Source of the DNA: JACVRW01 sp963820315
Lineage (GTDB): Bacteria; Actinomycetota; Thermoleophilia; Solirubrobacterales; Thermoleophilaceae
DNA: 64,000 nucleotides
NCBI GenBank assembly: GCA_963820315.1
Contig: CAWFZK010000048.1
Location: 1-64,000 of the forward strand
Direction: 5' to 3'
Numbering within the stretch: position 1 is the first letter of the stretch; each line of letters starts with the position of its first letter. Of this stretch, positions 50,092 through 60,817 are shown piece by piece. The notes beneath the pieces are model-generated. The model did not search any database, was not told where the DNA came from, and saw only the letters and a list, made by a program, of their open reading frames with translations. The translations under genes were made by a program, and so were the position numbers.

Positions 50092-51066
50092 ATGGCAACC
50101 ACCGTCACCGTCACCGGCGCAGCCGGCCAGATCGGCTACGCGCTGCTGTTTCGCATCGCATCGGGTCAGATGCTCGGGCCCGACGAGAAGATCGATCTGC
50201 GCCTGCTCGAGATCCCGCAGGCCGTCAAGGCGGCCGAGGGCACCGCGCTCGAGCTGCAGGACTGCGCCTTCCCGCTGCTGGCCTCGACCGAGATCTACGA
50301 CGACCCCGTCAAGGCCTTCGACGGGGTCAATGTCGCGCTACTGGTGGGCGCGCGCCCGCGCACGAAGGGAATGGAGCGCGCCGACCTGCTCGAGGCGAAC
50401 GGCCAGATCTTCAAGCCTCAGGGCGAGGCGCTGAACGCCGGCGCCAGCGACGACGTGCGCGTGCTCGTGGTCGGCAACCCCGCCAACACCAACGCGCTGA
50501 TCGCGATGTCGAACGCGGGTGACATACCGCGTGAGCGCTTCACCGCGATGACCCGCCTGGACGAGAACCGGGCCGTTGCTCAGCTGGCGGACAAGCTCGG
50601 TGTGGGCGTCGAGGAGGTACAGGACCTCGTCGTGTGGGGAAACCACTCACCCACCATGTTCCCCGACCTGTTCAACGCACAGGTGAACGGCCAGCGCGCC
50701 TCGGACCAGGTCGACATGGACTGGTACGAGAACGAGTACATCCCGCGCGTCGGAAAGCGCGGCGCCGAGATCATCGAGGCGCGCGGCGCCTCGTCCGCGG
50801 CGAGCGCCGCCAACGCGGCGATCGACCATGTGCGCGACTGGACCCTGGGCGCGGACGGCCTGCGCTCGATGGCCGTGCCCTCGGACGGCTCCTACGGCGT
50901 CGACGAGGGAATCGTGTCGAGCTTCCCGGTGCGCGTCTCGGGCGACGGTTCCTACTCGATCGAGCAGGGCCTCGAGGTGGGTGACTTCGCCCGCTCGAAA
51001 ATCGACAACACGGTGGGTGAGCTCAACGAGGAGCGGGAGGCGGTGAAGGGGCTCGGGTTGGTGTAA
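50092..51066 (+). CDS. mdh: Malate dehydrogenase
   Basis: A 324-residue cytosolic-type MDH: GAAGQIGYALLFRIASGQML at the N-terminus, VALLVGARPRTKGMERADLL, VVGNPANTNALIAMSNA, catalytic histidine in VWGNHSPTMFPDLFNA, and GSYGVDEGIVSSFPV. It oxidises malate to oxaloacetate with NAD. ATG 50092 starts at the base after the icd stop codon, so the two TCA genes form one operon. Confidence 0.95.
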   Translation: MATTVTVTGAAGQIGYALLFRIASGQMLGPDEKIDLRLLEIPQAVKAAEGTALELQDCAFPLLASTEIYDDPVKAFDGVNVALLVGARPRTKGMERADLLEANGQIFKPQGEALNAGASDDVRVLVVGNPANTNALIAMSNAGDIPRERFTAMTRLDENRAVAQLADKLGVGVEEVQDLVVWGNHSPTMFPDLFNAQVNGQRASDQVDMDWYENEYIPRVGKRGAEIIEARGASSAASAANAAIDHVRDWTLGADGLRSMAVPSDGSYGVDEGIVSSFPVRVSGDGSYSIEQGLEVGDFARSKIDNTVGELNEEREAVKGLGLV

Positions 51067-51074
51067 CCGGCCCC

Positions 51075-51440
51075 CTAGGCCGGGTGCCAGCCCCCGTTGC
51101 GCTTCACCACCTGCCCCTCCGACTCGAGGGTGGGCATCACGCGATACAGGTAGTTCGCCTTGATGCCCATGGCGTCGGCGAGCTCGGCGATCGTGATCCC
51201 GGGACGGGTCCGGACGAGCTTGAGCGCCTGCTTCGCGCGCGTTCCGCTTCCGCGCGGGCGGCCTCGGCGGCCCCCGCCTCCGCCGCGGCTCCGTCGCCGC
51301 GTCGCGGGCTGGGCGCCGTTGCCCACGCCGGCCAGCGCCGCCGCCGCCTTCTCCAGGCGGTTGTACTCATCGACCAGCGGGCGCAGTTCCTTCAGCCGTG
51401 CGTCGATTTCTTTGCGCTTCTCGTCCAGGAAGTCAGCCAT
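51075..51440 (-). CDS. Small DNA-binding protein: coiled coil plus winged helix
   Basis: A 121-residue protein in three parts. Residues 1-40 form a heptad-like helix (DEKRKEIDARLKELRPLVDE) suited to dimerisation, residues 45-68 are Gly/Arg-rich (RRRSRGGGGGRRGRPRGSG), and residues 70-121 form a winged helix (GITIAELADAMGIKANYLYR, then VMPTLESEGQVVKRNGGWHP). The arrangement resembles a nucleoid-associated or global DNA-binding protein, but I cannot name it. It converges on mdh. Confidence 0.7.
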   Translation of the reverse strand: MADFLDEKRKEIDARLKELRPLVDEYNRLEKAAAALAGVGNGAQPATRRRSRGGGGGRRGRPRGSGTRAKQALKLVRTRPGITIAELADAMGIKANYLYRVMPTLESEGQVVKRNGGWHPA

Positions 51441-51457
51441 TCGCCGAACTGTAACTG

Positions 51458-51892
51458 TTATTCGACGAGTGACTTGAGTAGCCGCAAGGAACCGTCCAGT
51501 TCTTTTTCGGTTACGCGTGATACCGCGTGGCCGGCGACGCGCCCAACCACTCCCCCCGGAAGGTCGTACTGGTTCATATAGGAGAAGCGGGTGCCCTCCC
51601 CGTCTTCGTCGAAGGTGTAGACCACCTGAGCATGCGAGCCGACCGGGCCCTTGCCCTCCCAGACGACACGTCGGCAGGGGTCGTTCTCGACGACCGTCCA
51701 GCGCACCTTGAAGCGGCGTCCCGCGAGCTTCAGGCTCTGGGTCAGCTTCGAGCCCTGTTTCAGGCGTCCGCCCGGCGCGTCCTCGAGGTGGTCGTGGATC
51801 GTCACCCAGTCGCGAAGCCGCGACGGGTCCATGACGACGTCGTATACGTCGCGTGCCGGGGCGTCGATCTCGATGGTGCGCTCGACCTTCAT
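51458..51892 (-). CDS. SRPBCC (START-like) ligand-binding protein
   Basis: A 144-residue protein of the polyketide cyclase/dehydrase and lipid-transport superfamily: VERTIEIDAPARDVYDVVMD, WVTIHDHLEDAPGGRLKQGS, and the C-terminal helix ELDGSLRLLKSLVE. It likely binds a hydrophobic ligand in a helix-grip cavity. ATG 51892 overlaps the stop of the NmrA-like gene (ATGA), so the two are coupled and may act together. Confidence 0.85.
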   Translation of the reverse strand: MKVERTIEIDAPARDVYDVVMDPSRLRDWVTIHDHLEDAPGGRLKQGSKLTQSLKLAGRRFKVRWTVVENDPCRRVVWEGKGPVGSHAQVVYTFDEDGEGTRFSYMNQYDLPGGVVGRVAGHAVSRVTEKELDGSLRLLKSLVE

Positions 51893-52803
51893 CTCGCCCC
51901 CAGCGGCTCGGAGGCCTCCCACTCGGCCAGCGCGTGATCGACCGCCCGCGCGAAGCGGCGCGGCCGCAGCCCGTAGAGCCGCGGCGCCTCCTGCGGGTCG
52001 CGCGGCAGGATGTCCGATTCGAGGCTCTCCATGAGCGGGCGCACGAGCTCGAGCGGCTGTCCGGTCACTGCGGCGACGACCGCGCTCGCGGGCGGCGTGA
52101 GCGACGCGCCGATGCCGATCGGCATGCGCGCGACCCCCATCGACTCCGCGATCTGATCGATCATCTCCGAATAGGTCATCAAGTCCGGACCGGCCACGTC
52201 CAAGGAGCGGCCCTCGGCAGCCGGCACCGAGGGAGTGCGCGCCAGATACTCGATCACATCGCGCTCGTCGATGGGCTGCGTGCGGTTGGACCGCCAGCCG
52301 GGGAGGGGGAGAACGCGCAGCCGCTCGACCAGCCGCACGAGCAGGCGAAACGAGGCAGAGCCGGCCCCGATCACGATCGACGCGCGCAGCGCGGTCGAGC
52401 GCGGGACCGCGGCGAGCAGGATCTCCTCGACCTCGAGACGCGAGCCGAGGTGGGTCGAATGGGGCCCCGTGGGGGCGATGCCGCCGAGGTAGACGATGCG
52501 CTCGACGCCGGCGCCCGCCGCCGCGCGGCCGAAGGCCTCGGCGGCCCGCCGGTCGCGCGCGGCGAAGCCGCCGTCGCTCGCGGGCTCCATCGAGTGGACG
52601 AGGTAGAACGCGGTCGAGATCCCGTCGAGCGCGGCGTCGAGCCCCTCGCCGCTGAGCAGGTCGGCGCGCACGGCCTCGACGCCGGGCAGCGCCTCGACGC
52701 GCTCCGGCCGCCGCGAGAGCGCCCGCAGCGGACGCTCCTCCGCCGCCAGCCGGCGCAGCAGGCGCCCGCCGACATATCCGCTCGCTCCGGTGATCAGCTC
52801 CAT
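51889..52803 (-). CDS. NmrA-like NAD(P)-binding oxidoreductase
   Basis: A 304-residue atypical short-chain dehydrogenase. MELITGASGYVGGRLLRRLA is the nucleotide-binding loop, followed by VRADLLSGEGLDAALDGIST, RIVYLGGIAPTG and a C-terminal part (DVIEYLARTPSVPAAEGRSL). The usual Tyr-x3-Lys pair is not evident, so it may sense NAD(P) or act on nucleoside-sugar-like substrates. It is coupled to the SRPBCC gene (ATGA overlap). Start ATG 52803. Confidence 0.85.
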   Translation of the reverse strand: MELITGASGYVGGRLLRRLAAEERPLRALSRRPERVEALPGVEAVRADLLSGEGLDAALDGISTAFYLVHSMEPASDGGFAARDRRAAEAFGRAAAGAGVERIVYLGGIAPTGPHSTHLGSRLEVEEILLAAVPRSTALRASIVIGAGSASFRLLVRLVERLRVLPLPGWRSNRTQPIDERDVIEYLARTPSVPAAEGRSLDVAGPDLMTYSEMIDQIAESMGVARMPIGIGASLTPPASAVVAAVTGQPLELVRPLMESLESDILPRDPQEAPRLYGLRPRRFARAVDHALAEWEASEPLGAR

Positions 52804-52936
52804 GTGGGTTCTCCATGCTGCCCGAAGTTCGCCCCCCTGAAAAATGCGCTCGGAGCGGGGGCGTTCCGAGCCAGGCTGCAAACTGCGGCAAACCGCGACT
52901 GGAATCCGGGCGGCTGTTGTTGTTGCATGGGCCCCA

Positions 52937-53131
52937 GTGCCGAAGCCGAAGCCCGCCCGCTGCGAGGACTGCTTTTTTCGCCAGAACCAGCTCTGCGCGC
53001 TCAACCTCGAGCAGCCCTGCACAACATTCCGCCCCGCGGAGCGCGGGCTCGCGCCCGAACGTCAGCTGGCTTTCGTCTTTCGCACGGAACGCACCACCGC
53101 GGCCTACGCATTTCCCCAACCGAACGCCTGA
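52937..53131 (+). CDS. Small Cys-rich protein (putative zinc knuckle)
   Basis: A 64-residue frame starting at GTG 52937: PKPARCEDCFFRQNQLC, then LNLEQPCTTFRPAERGL and LAFVFRTERTTAAYAFPQ. The cysteine spacing C-x2-C-x8-C-x8-C fits a small zinc site, and the C-terminal beta-like segment is well composed. No ribosome binding site is obvious, and GTG use is assumed. It sits in a 358-base gap between the NmrA-like and MBL genes. Confidence 0.5.
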   Translation: MPKPKPARCEDCFFRQNQLCALNLEQPCTTFRPAERGLAPERQLAFVFRTERTTAAYAFPQPNA

Positions 53132-53161
53132 ACGTCCTGCAATCGGGGGTAGTCTGCGCGG

Positions 53162-53959
53162 ATGCGGTTAACGGTGCTCGGCAAGTCGCCCGCCTGGCAG
53201 GACGCCGGCGGCGCCTGCTCGGGCTACCTCGTCGAGAACGATGACTACGCGGTCGTCATCGACTGCGGCAACGGGGTCTTCGGGAAGCTGCGCGAGCGGA
53301 TCGACTACATCGACGTCGACGCGGTCGTCATCTCGCACCTGCACGCCGACCACTTCCTCGATCTGGTGCCCTACTCGTACGCGCTCACGTACGCGCCGCG
53401 CCAGCAGCCGGTGCCGGTCGACCGCTGGCCCGGCACGGACAACCCCGCCCGTCCCGAGCTCCACGTGCCGCCAGGCGGGCGCGACGCGTTCCGGCGCGTG
53501 GTCGGCACCTGGGGCAACGAGGATCTGATCGAGAACGCCTTCGACCTGCGCGAGTACGACCCGGCGAACGAGATCGAGCTCGGGCCGCTGACGGTGCGCT
53601 TCCAGGAGGTGCCGCACTTCACGGAGACGTTCGCGATGAGCATCGCCGCGAGCAACGGCAGCGGCGGGCGCATCGTGTACGGCGCCGACAGCAGCCCGAC
53701 GGACGCGCTCAAGGAGTTCGCACGCGAGGCGGACCTGATGCTCGTCGAGGCGACCCTCCCGCGCCCCGAGCGCACCGGCATGCGCGGCCACCTGACGCCG
53801 GCGGAGGCGGGCGCACAGGCGCGCGAGGCGGGCGCGAAGCGGCTGGTGCTCATCCACATCTCGGACGAGCTCGACCCGGAGTGGGCGAAGGGCGAGGCCG
53901 AGGAGAGCTTCGGCGGGCCCGTCGAGGTCGCGGCCGGGGGCGACGTCTACGAGGTGTAG
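53162..53959 (+). CDS. Metallo-beta-lactamase-fold hydrolase
   Basis: A 265-residue MBL-fold protein. The zinc motif is VISHLHADHFLDLVP, further ligands are in VPHFTETFAM, VYGADSSPTD and the late histidine of VLIHISDEL. The N-terminal LGKSPAWQDAGGACSGYLVE resembles RNase Z/cyclic phosphodiesterase relatives, but no tRNA-binding exosite is visible, so the substrate is unknown. The 3' end overlaps the convergent sigma-factor gene by 13 bases. Confidence 0.87.
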   Translation: MRLTVLGKSPAWQDAGGACSGYLVENDDYAVVIDCGNGVFGKLRERIDYIDVDAVVISHLHADHFLDLVPYSYALTYAPRQQPVPVDRWPGTDNPARPELHVPPGGRDAFRRVVGTWGNEDLIENAFDLREYDPANEIELGPLTVRFQEVPHFTETFAMSIAASNGSGGRIVYGADSSPTDALKEFAREADLMLVEATLPRPERTGMRGHLTPAEAGAQAREAGAKRLVLIHISDELDPEWAKGEAEESFGGPVEVAAGGDVYEV

Positions 53960-54447
53960 CCGAGCGCGTCCGCGACCTGCTCGCGGCCGCGGCTGAGCCT
54001 GCTCATCACCGTGCCCTCGCGCGTTCGCAGCGCGCGGGCCGCCTCCTTGTAGCTGAGCCCGGCGAGGTCCACGGCCGCGACCGTCTCGCGGTAGGGCTCC
54101 GGCAGCGCCGCGACGGCGGCGATCACCTCGGCGGTCTCGGCCGCCGCGGCGGGCTGGCCGATCTGCCGCCCCTCGACGAGCTCCTCGTGCTCCTCCAGCG
54201 GGCTGTCGCGCGGGCGCCGCGCGTCGCTCCGGTAGCGCGAGTAGAAGGTGTTGCGCAGGACGCGCATGAGGTACCCGAGGTCGTCGTCCGAGCGCAGCAG
54301 CCGCGGCTTGCGCAGCACCTGCACGTACGTCTCCTGAACGAGGTCCTCGGCGTCCGTGTGCGAGCCGCACAGTCCCACAGCCGCCCGATAGAGACGGTCG
54401 ATGTGATCACCCAGGCGGGCAGGATCGAGTGGACGAAGGGTGTCCAC
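53947..54447 (-). CDS. ECF-type RNA polymerase sigma factor
   Basis: A 166-residue sigma factor. Region 2 is HIDRLYRAAVGLCGSHTDAE, followed by DLVQETYVQVLRKPRLL, and region 4 is VAALPEPYRETVAAVDLAGL, followed by SYKEAARALRTREGTVMSRL. The gene for a membrane protein lies directly upstream (4 bases), so the two form one transcription unit, in the order partner, then sigma. Start ATG/GTG 54447. Confidence 0.9.
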   Translation of the reverse strand: MDTLRPLDPARLGDHIDRLYRAAVGLCGSHTDAEDLVQETYVQVLRKPRLLRSDDDLGYLMRVLRNTFYSRYRSDARRPRDSPLEEHEELVEGRQIGQPAAAAETAEVIAAVAALPEPYRETVAAVDLAGLSYKEAARALRTREGTVMSRLSRGREQVADALGYTS

Positions 54448-54451
54448 GCGC

Positions 54452-55111
54452 TCAGAACGGTACGGCTCCGAGCCCCTTCCAGCCCGCGAGGTCGAGCAGC
54501 TTCGTGGCGGGTACTCCCTCGCCGCTCAGGATGCAGGTGCGCCCGCCGCGCTCCCAGGTGACGATCGTCCGGCCGTCGCGCTTCACGTAGCGGAGCGAGC
54601 TGCCCTCGCGCCGCGCCGATGCCGACGGCTCGGGCGCGGGCAGAGCGTCGCCCGACACGATCGTGTACGCGATCTCGCGCCCCTCCTTCTCGTAGTAGAC
54701 GGTGACCGCGCGGCGCCCGTCGATCTCGTCCACGCGCCGGCCGCTCGGCTCCCAGCCGAACTTCTCGGCCCAGTCCGGGAACGGCAGACCGAAGGCCGAC
54801 GTGTCGAGCAGCTTCGGGCGACCGGGCGCGGGGGCCGGCTGCGTGGGCGGGAGGGTGCCGAGCTCGGCCGCCTCGACCACGCTGGGGCCGCCCGCACCGC
54901 CGGGCAGGAGCAGCACGACGAGCAGGGCGGCCGCGGCGGTCGCGCCGGCAAGCGCCCCGCCCAGCGTCAGCCGGCGCCGGCGCGCCGGGCCACGGGCTCG
55001 CTCGCGCTCCGCCTCGATCCGCTCGCGCAGCCGCAGCGGTGCCTTGAGCTCCACGGCATGCAGCGCCTCGACAGCGAAGCGCTCCCGGCCGAGGTCGGAC
55101 TGTCCCTCCAT
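54452..55111 (-). CDS. Probable membrane anti-sigma partner
   Basis: A 219-residue single-pass protein. A cytoplasmic N-terminal 50 residues (LGRERFAVEALHAVELKAPL, then RLRERIEAERERARG) resembles the sigma-binding helix region of anti-sigma factors, but the HxxxCxxC zinc motif is absent. One membrane helix follows (TLGGALAGATAAAALLVVLL), and then a Pro-rich stretch and an outer domain (LLDTSAFGLPFPDWAEKFGW, TVYYEKEGREIAYTIVSG) of unknown fold. It is just upstream of the ECF sigma gene, which is the main reason for the call. Confidence 0.7.
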   Translation of the reverse strand: MEGQSDLGRERFAVEALHAVELKAPLRLRERIEAERERARGPARRRRLTLGGALAGATAAAALLVVLLLPGGAGGPSVVEAAELGTLPPTQPAPAPGRPKLLDTSAFGLPFPDWAEKFGWEPSGRRVDEIDGRRAVTVYYEKEGREIAYTIVSGDALPAPEPSASARREGSSLRYVKRDGRTIVTWERGGRTCILSGEGVPATKLLDLAGWKGLGAVPF

Positions 55112-55185
55112 GTAGACGAGGATGCTCCGAGCGCCGCTTCTATTCCCACTGGACAGCGCAGCCGCGAGCGAAGAGAGTTGGCGCC

Positions 55186-57138
55186 ATGACCGCCGTGGAG
55201 CTAAGCCCGCGTGCCCGGCGCGCGCTCGATGCGATCTGCGACACCTTCGCGCCTGGCGGAGCCGGGCTCCCGGCCGCCACCGACCTCGGGGTGCCGGACG
55301 CTCTGCTCGAGCTGGTGGCGCGCAACCCGCGGGCCGCCGAGCGCAAACAGGTCGGCCAGCTGCTTGGCCTGTGGGACACGCGCCTGCTGGGTGCGGTCGG
55401 CGGTGGAGGGCTGCGCAACTTCAGCTCGCTCTCGCAGTCCGAGCGCGAGCGGGTCCTGCTCTCCTGGGCGGACAGTCGCGCGCCTCAGCGCCGCGCAGCG
55501 TTCCAGGCGCTCCGCAAGGGCACGCTGCTCGCCTATTACGGCCGCGATGGCGGAAGCAACCCCGTGCTTCAGGCGATGGGCTACCCGGGTGCGCTCGGCC
55601 CGCCCGAGAACCCGCCGCCGCCCGGCATCGAGCCGCTCGAGGTGACCTCCGACACCGAGCTCGACTGCGACGTCGTGGTTGTCGGCTCCGGCGCCGGCGG
55701 CGGGACGGCCGCGGCGGTGCTGGCCGGCGCGGGCCTCGACGTGGTGGTGATCGAGGCGGGCGGCTACTACTCCGAGAAGGACTTCGACGGCGACGAGCTG
55801 GCCGGCTTCTCACGCCTCTACATGAACTCCGGCGGCATGGCCTCCCACGACGGGAGCATCGGCCTGCTCGCCGGCTCCTGCCTCGGCGGCGGCACGGTCG
55901 TCAACTACACGTTCTCCTTCCGCACTCCCGAGCACGTGCGGCGCGAATGGGCCTCGATGGGGGTCCCGGGCTTCGACGCCCCGGACTTCGACGAGAGCCT
56001 CGACGCGGTCTGGGAGCGCATCTCGGTGAACGAGGAGCACAGCGTCCCGAGCGCGCGCGACGAGTCAATCCGGCGCGGCCTCGACCGGCTCGGCTGGGAC
56101 TCGCAGGTGATGAAGCGCAACGTGCGCGGCTGCCGCGCAGAGGTCTGCCGCCTGTGCCACTACGGCTGCCCGCTGGGCGCGAAGCAGTCGACGCTCAAGA
56201 CGTGGCTGCAGGACGCCTACGACGGCGGCACCCGCATGCTCGTGAACACGCGCGCCGACCGCGTGCTGGTCGAGCAGGGCGCGGCGCGCGGCGTCGAGGC
56301 GCGCACCGCCGACGGCCACCGGGTCACCGTGCGCGCCCGCGCGGTCGTGAGCGCGGCGGGCGCCGTGCAGACCCCCGCGCTGCTCGCGCGCTCGGGCGTG
56401 CGCTCGAAGGCGCTCGGCAAGCACCTGCGACTGCATCCCGTGATGGTCGTCTGGGGCCAGATGGACGAAGAGGTGCGGCCCTGGGAGGGCATGCTCAGCG
56501 CCACCTTCTCCGACGAGCACGCCGACATGGACGGCGACGGCTACGGCATCAAGTACGAGCACGTCGCGACGCCGCCGAGCATCCTGCTGAGCTTCTCGCC
56601 CTGGCGCGGCGGCCGCGCACACCAGGAGCTGATGCAGGCGCTGCCCCACACCGCGGGCATCGGCATCCTCCTGCGCGATCACGGCCGCGGCGAGGTGCGC
56701 GTCGGGCGCGACGGCGAGCCGATCGTGCGCTACGCCTTCACGGACGACGACATCAGCCACCTGCGGCGCGGCCTCTGGGGCGGAGCCGAGCTGGTCGAGG
56801 CGATGGGCGCGCGGCTGATCTACTCGTCGCACGCCAAGTGGGTTGCGTACGAGCCGGGCGTGCGCGGCGACCGGGCCGGCTTCATCGACGCCGCGGACGC
56901 CTGCGGCTGGGGCCCCGGTCAGTCCCAGCCCGTCTCGTTCCACATCATGGGGAGCGCGCGGATGGGCGGGTCGGAGCGCGACTCGGTCTGCGATCCGAGC
57001 GGCCAGACCTGGAGCGTGCGCGACCTCTACGTCTGCGACGGCTCCGCCTTCCCGACGGCGACCGGCGTGAACCCGATGGTCACGATCGAGGCGCTGGCGC
57101 ACATGAACGCGCGCGGGCTCGCGGACCGGCTCGCGTAG
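55186..57138 (+). CDS. GMC-family oxidoreductase (long-chain alcohol oxidase-like)
   Basis: A 650-residue flavoenzyme. Residues 1-120 are a small helical domain (LSPRARRALDAICDTFAPGG), common in bacterial GMC enzymes of the long-chain alcohol oxidase type. The FAD site is VVVVGSGAGGGTAAAVLAGA, with GSCLGGGTVVNYTFSFRTP, the middle CRLCHYGCPLGAKQSTLKT, and the C-terminal HIMGSARMGGS and GSAFPTATGVNPMVTIEALA. The catalytic histidine lies in SFHIMG. Substrates are probably alcohols; the exact one is unknown. ATG 55186. Confidence 0.88.
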   Translation: MTAVELSPRARRALDAICDTFAPGGAGLPAATDLGVPDALLELVARNPRAAERKQVGQLLGLWDTRLLGAVGGGGLRNFSSLSQSERERVLLSWADSRAPQRRAAFQALRKGTLLAYYGRDGGSNPVLQAMGYPGALGPPENPPPPGIEPLEVTSDTELDCDVVVVGSGAGGGTAAAVLAGAGLDVVVIEAGGYYSEKDFDGDELAGFSRLYMNSGGMASHDGSIGLLAGSCLGGGTVVNYTFSFRTPEHVRREWASMGVPGFDAPDFDESLDAVWERISVNEEHSVPSARDESIRRGLDRLGWDSQVMKRNVRGCRAEVCRLCHYGCPLGAKQSTLKTWLQDAYDGGTRMLVNTRADRVLVEQGAARGVEARTADGHRVTVRARAVVSAAGAVQTPALLARSGVRSKALGKHLRLHPVMVVWGQMDEEVRPWEGMLSATFSDEHADMDGDGYGIKYEHVATPPSILLSFSPWRGGRAHQELMQALPHTAGIGILLRDHGRGEVRVGRDGEPIVRYAFTDDDISHLRRGLWGGAELVEAMGARLIYSSHAKWVAYEPGVRGDRAGFIDAADACGWGPGQSQPVSFHIMGSARMGGSERDSVCDPSGQTWSVRDLYVCDGSAFPTATGVNPMVTIEALAHMNARGLADRLA

Positions 57139-57164
57139 CCGCCGACCCCTTATCCTCGGACGCC

Positions 57165-57604
57165 GTGACACCGCAGCACGACCTGTTCGCAAACTTCGAG
57201 CGCATGCGGCGCGAGATCGACGAGCTGTTCGGTGACGTGTTCGAACGCCAGACGGGCCTGCGCGGGCGCGGCTTCTCGCCCTCGGTCGACGTCTACTACG
57301 CGGACGACCCGCCGCGCGCGGTCGTCAAGGCGGACCTCGCCGGCATCGACATCCAGGACGTCGCGCTCGAGATCCGCGGTCGCCAGCTCCTGATCGCCGG
57401 CGAGCGCCGGCCCGCCGCGGCGACCGGCCGCCTCTACCAGCAGATCGAGATCGAGCACGGGCCGTTCCGGCGGCTCGTCGAGCTGGGCGCCGAGGTCGAG
57501 GCCGGCGAGGCGCGCGCCTCGTACGAGGACGGCATGCTGGCCGTCGAGATTCCACTCGCACGCCCCGAGCGGACGGTCCGGCGAGTCCCCATCGAGGAGG
57601 GCTG

Positions 57605-57605
<1 letters not shown>
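57165..57605 (+). CDS. Small heat-shock protein (Hsp20)
   Basis: A 146-residue alpha-crystallin chaperone. An N-terminal helical part (QHDLFANFERMRREIDELFG) is followed by the alpha-crystallin domain (SVDVYYADDPPRAVVKADLA, GIDIQDVALEIRGRQLLIAG, EVEAGEARASYEDGMLAVEIP). It lies upstream of lon, whose ATG overlaps the hsp20 stop (TGATG), so the chaperone and protease are made together. Start GTG 57165. Confidence 0.92.
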
Positions 57606-59986
<2,381 letters not shown>

Positions 59987-60045
59987 GGTGCGCTGGCCAT
60001 ATCCGGGTAGAGTGTCGCGCAGCCGAAAGCGGATCGAGGAGAGCA

Positions 60046-60513
60046 ATGGCGTCAAAGAAGAAGGCCGTGAAGGCCGGGGCCGGTGCGGCCGCCGCCGCCA
60101 AGGCGGTCCGCTCCAACCAGTACGTCCAGCGTGTGATGGACGACTCGGAGCTGCGCGACAACCTGCGCAACGCGTTCGAGTCCGCCCGCAAGGCGTACGG
60201 GCGGATGCAGAACGGCAAGGGCCCCGTCAAGGCCGTGACGGAAGACAAGAAGACTCAGAAGGAGCTGAAGGAGGCGGCGAACTCGCTCAAGGAGGCCGCC
60301 GACCAGCTTCGCGGCAACAAGAAGAAGAAGAGCCGGAAGGGTCGCATCTTCCTGCTTGCCATCGTGGGCGCGGGCGTGGCGCTCGTGGCGAGCGAGGGCT
60401 TGCGCAAGAAGGTCCTCGACGCCCTGTTCGGCAAGGAGGAGGAGTTCGAGTACACGGCGAGCACCACTCCATCGCCGAGTACCAACGAACCGGTGGGATC
60501 CACCTCCACCTAA
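60046..60513 (+). CDS. Lys/Ala-rich membrane protein, unknown function
   Basis: A 155-residue protein. A basic Ala/Lys N-terminus (KKKAVKAGAGAAAAAKAVRS), a helical region (VMDDSELRDNLRNAFESARK), a run of Lys/Glu (EDKKTQKELKEAANSLKEAA) and one transmembrane helix (RIFLLAIVGAGVALVASEGL) near residues 103-122, with a Ser/Thr-rich acidic tail. Such proteins are common in this lineage and may bind nucleic acid or the membrane; I cannot name it. ATG 60046 has GAGGAGA upstream. A terminator follows. Confidence 0.72.
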   Translation: MASKKKAVKAGAGAAAAAKAVRSNQYVQRVMDDSELRDNLRNAFESARKAYGRMQNGKGPVKAVTEDKKTQKELKEAANSLKEAADQLRGNKKKKSRKGRIFLLAIVGAGVALVASEGLRKKVLDALFGKEEEFEYTASTTPSPSTNEPVGSTST

Positions 60514-60521
60514 CTCGACAA

Positions 60522-60544
60522 GGGCGCCCGCCGGGCGCCCTTTT
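60522..60544 (+). terminator. Rho-independent terminator
   Basis: GGGCGCCC and GGGCGCCC (self-complementary arms around GCC) form a strong stem at 60522-60540, followed directly by TTTT. It lies 9 bases after the stop of the Lys/Ala-rich protein gene and separates it from the symporter operon. Confidence 0.9.
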
Positions 60545-60595
60545 CGTTTGCCGTTTGCTCTCCTCCTGCCCGGGTAGCTCCCAGGTGGAGGAGAG

Positions 60596-60817
60596 ATGCG
60601 ACGCTGGTACGCACTGCTTGTCCTGCCGTTCCTGGGACTGCTGTATCCACCGCTGTATGCGACGGAGGACCCGGAGCTGTTCGGGTTCCCGTTCTTCTAC
60701 TGGTACCAGTTCGCCTGGGTCCCGCTGACCGCCGGGATCACCTACCTCGTCTATCGCAAGACCCGCCCCGCTGAGCCCGCCCCCGCCGAGGGCGCCGGGA
60801 GGTTCACACGGCCGTGA
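60596..60817 (+). CDS. DUF3311-like small membrane protein
   Basis: A 73-residue protein with two hydrophobic segments (ALLVLPFLGLLYPPLYA and FFYWYQFAWVPLTAGITYLV) typical of the DUF3311 family, which is often encoded before sodium:solute symporters. GGAGGAGAG precedes ATG 60596. Its stop overlaps the symporter GTG (GTGA), so it is probably an accessory subunit or chaperone of that transporter. Confidence 0.85.
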   Translation: MRRWYALLVLPFLGLLYPPLYATEDPELFGFPFFYWYQFAWVPLTAGITYLVYRKTRPAEPAPAEGAGRFTRP

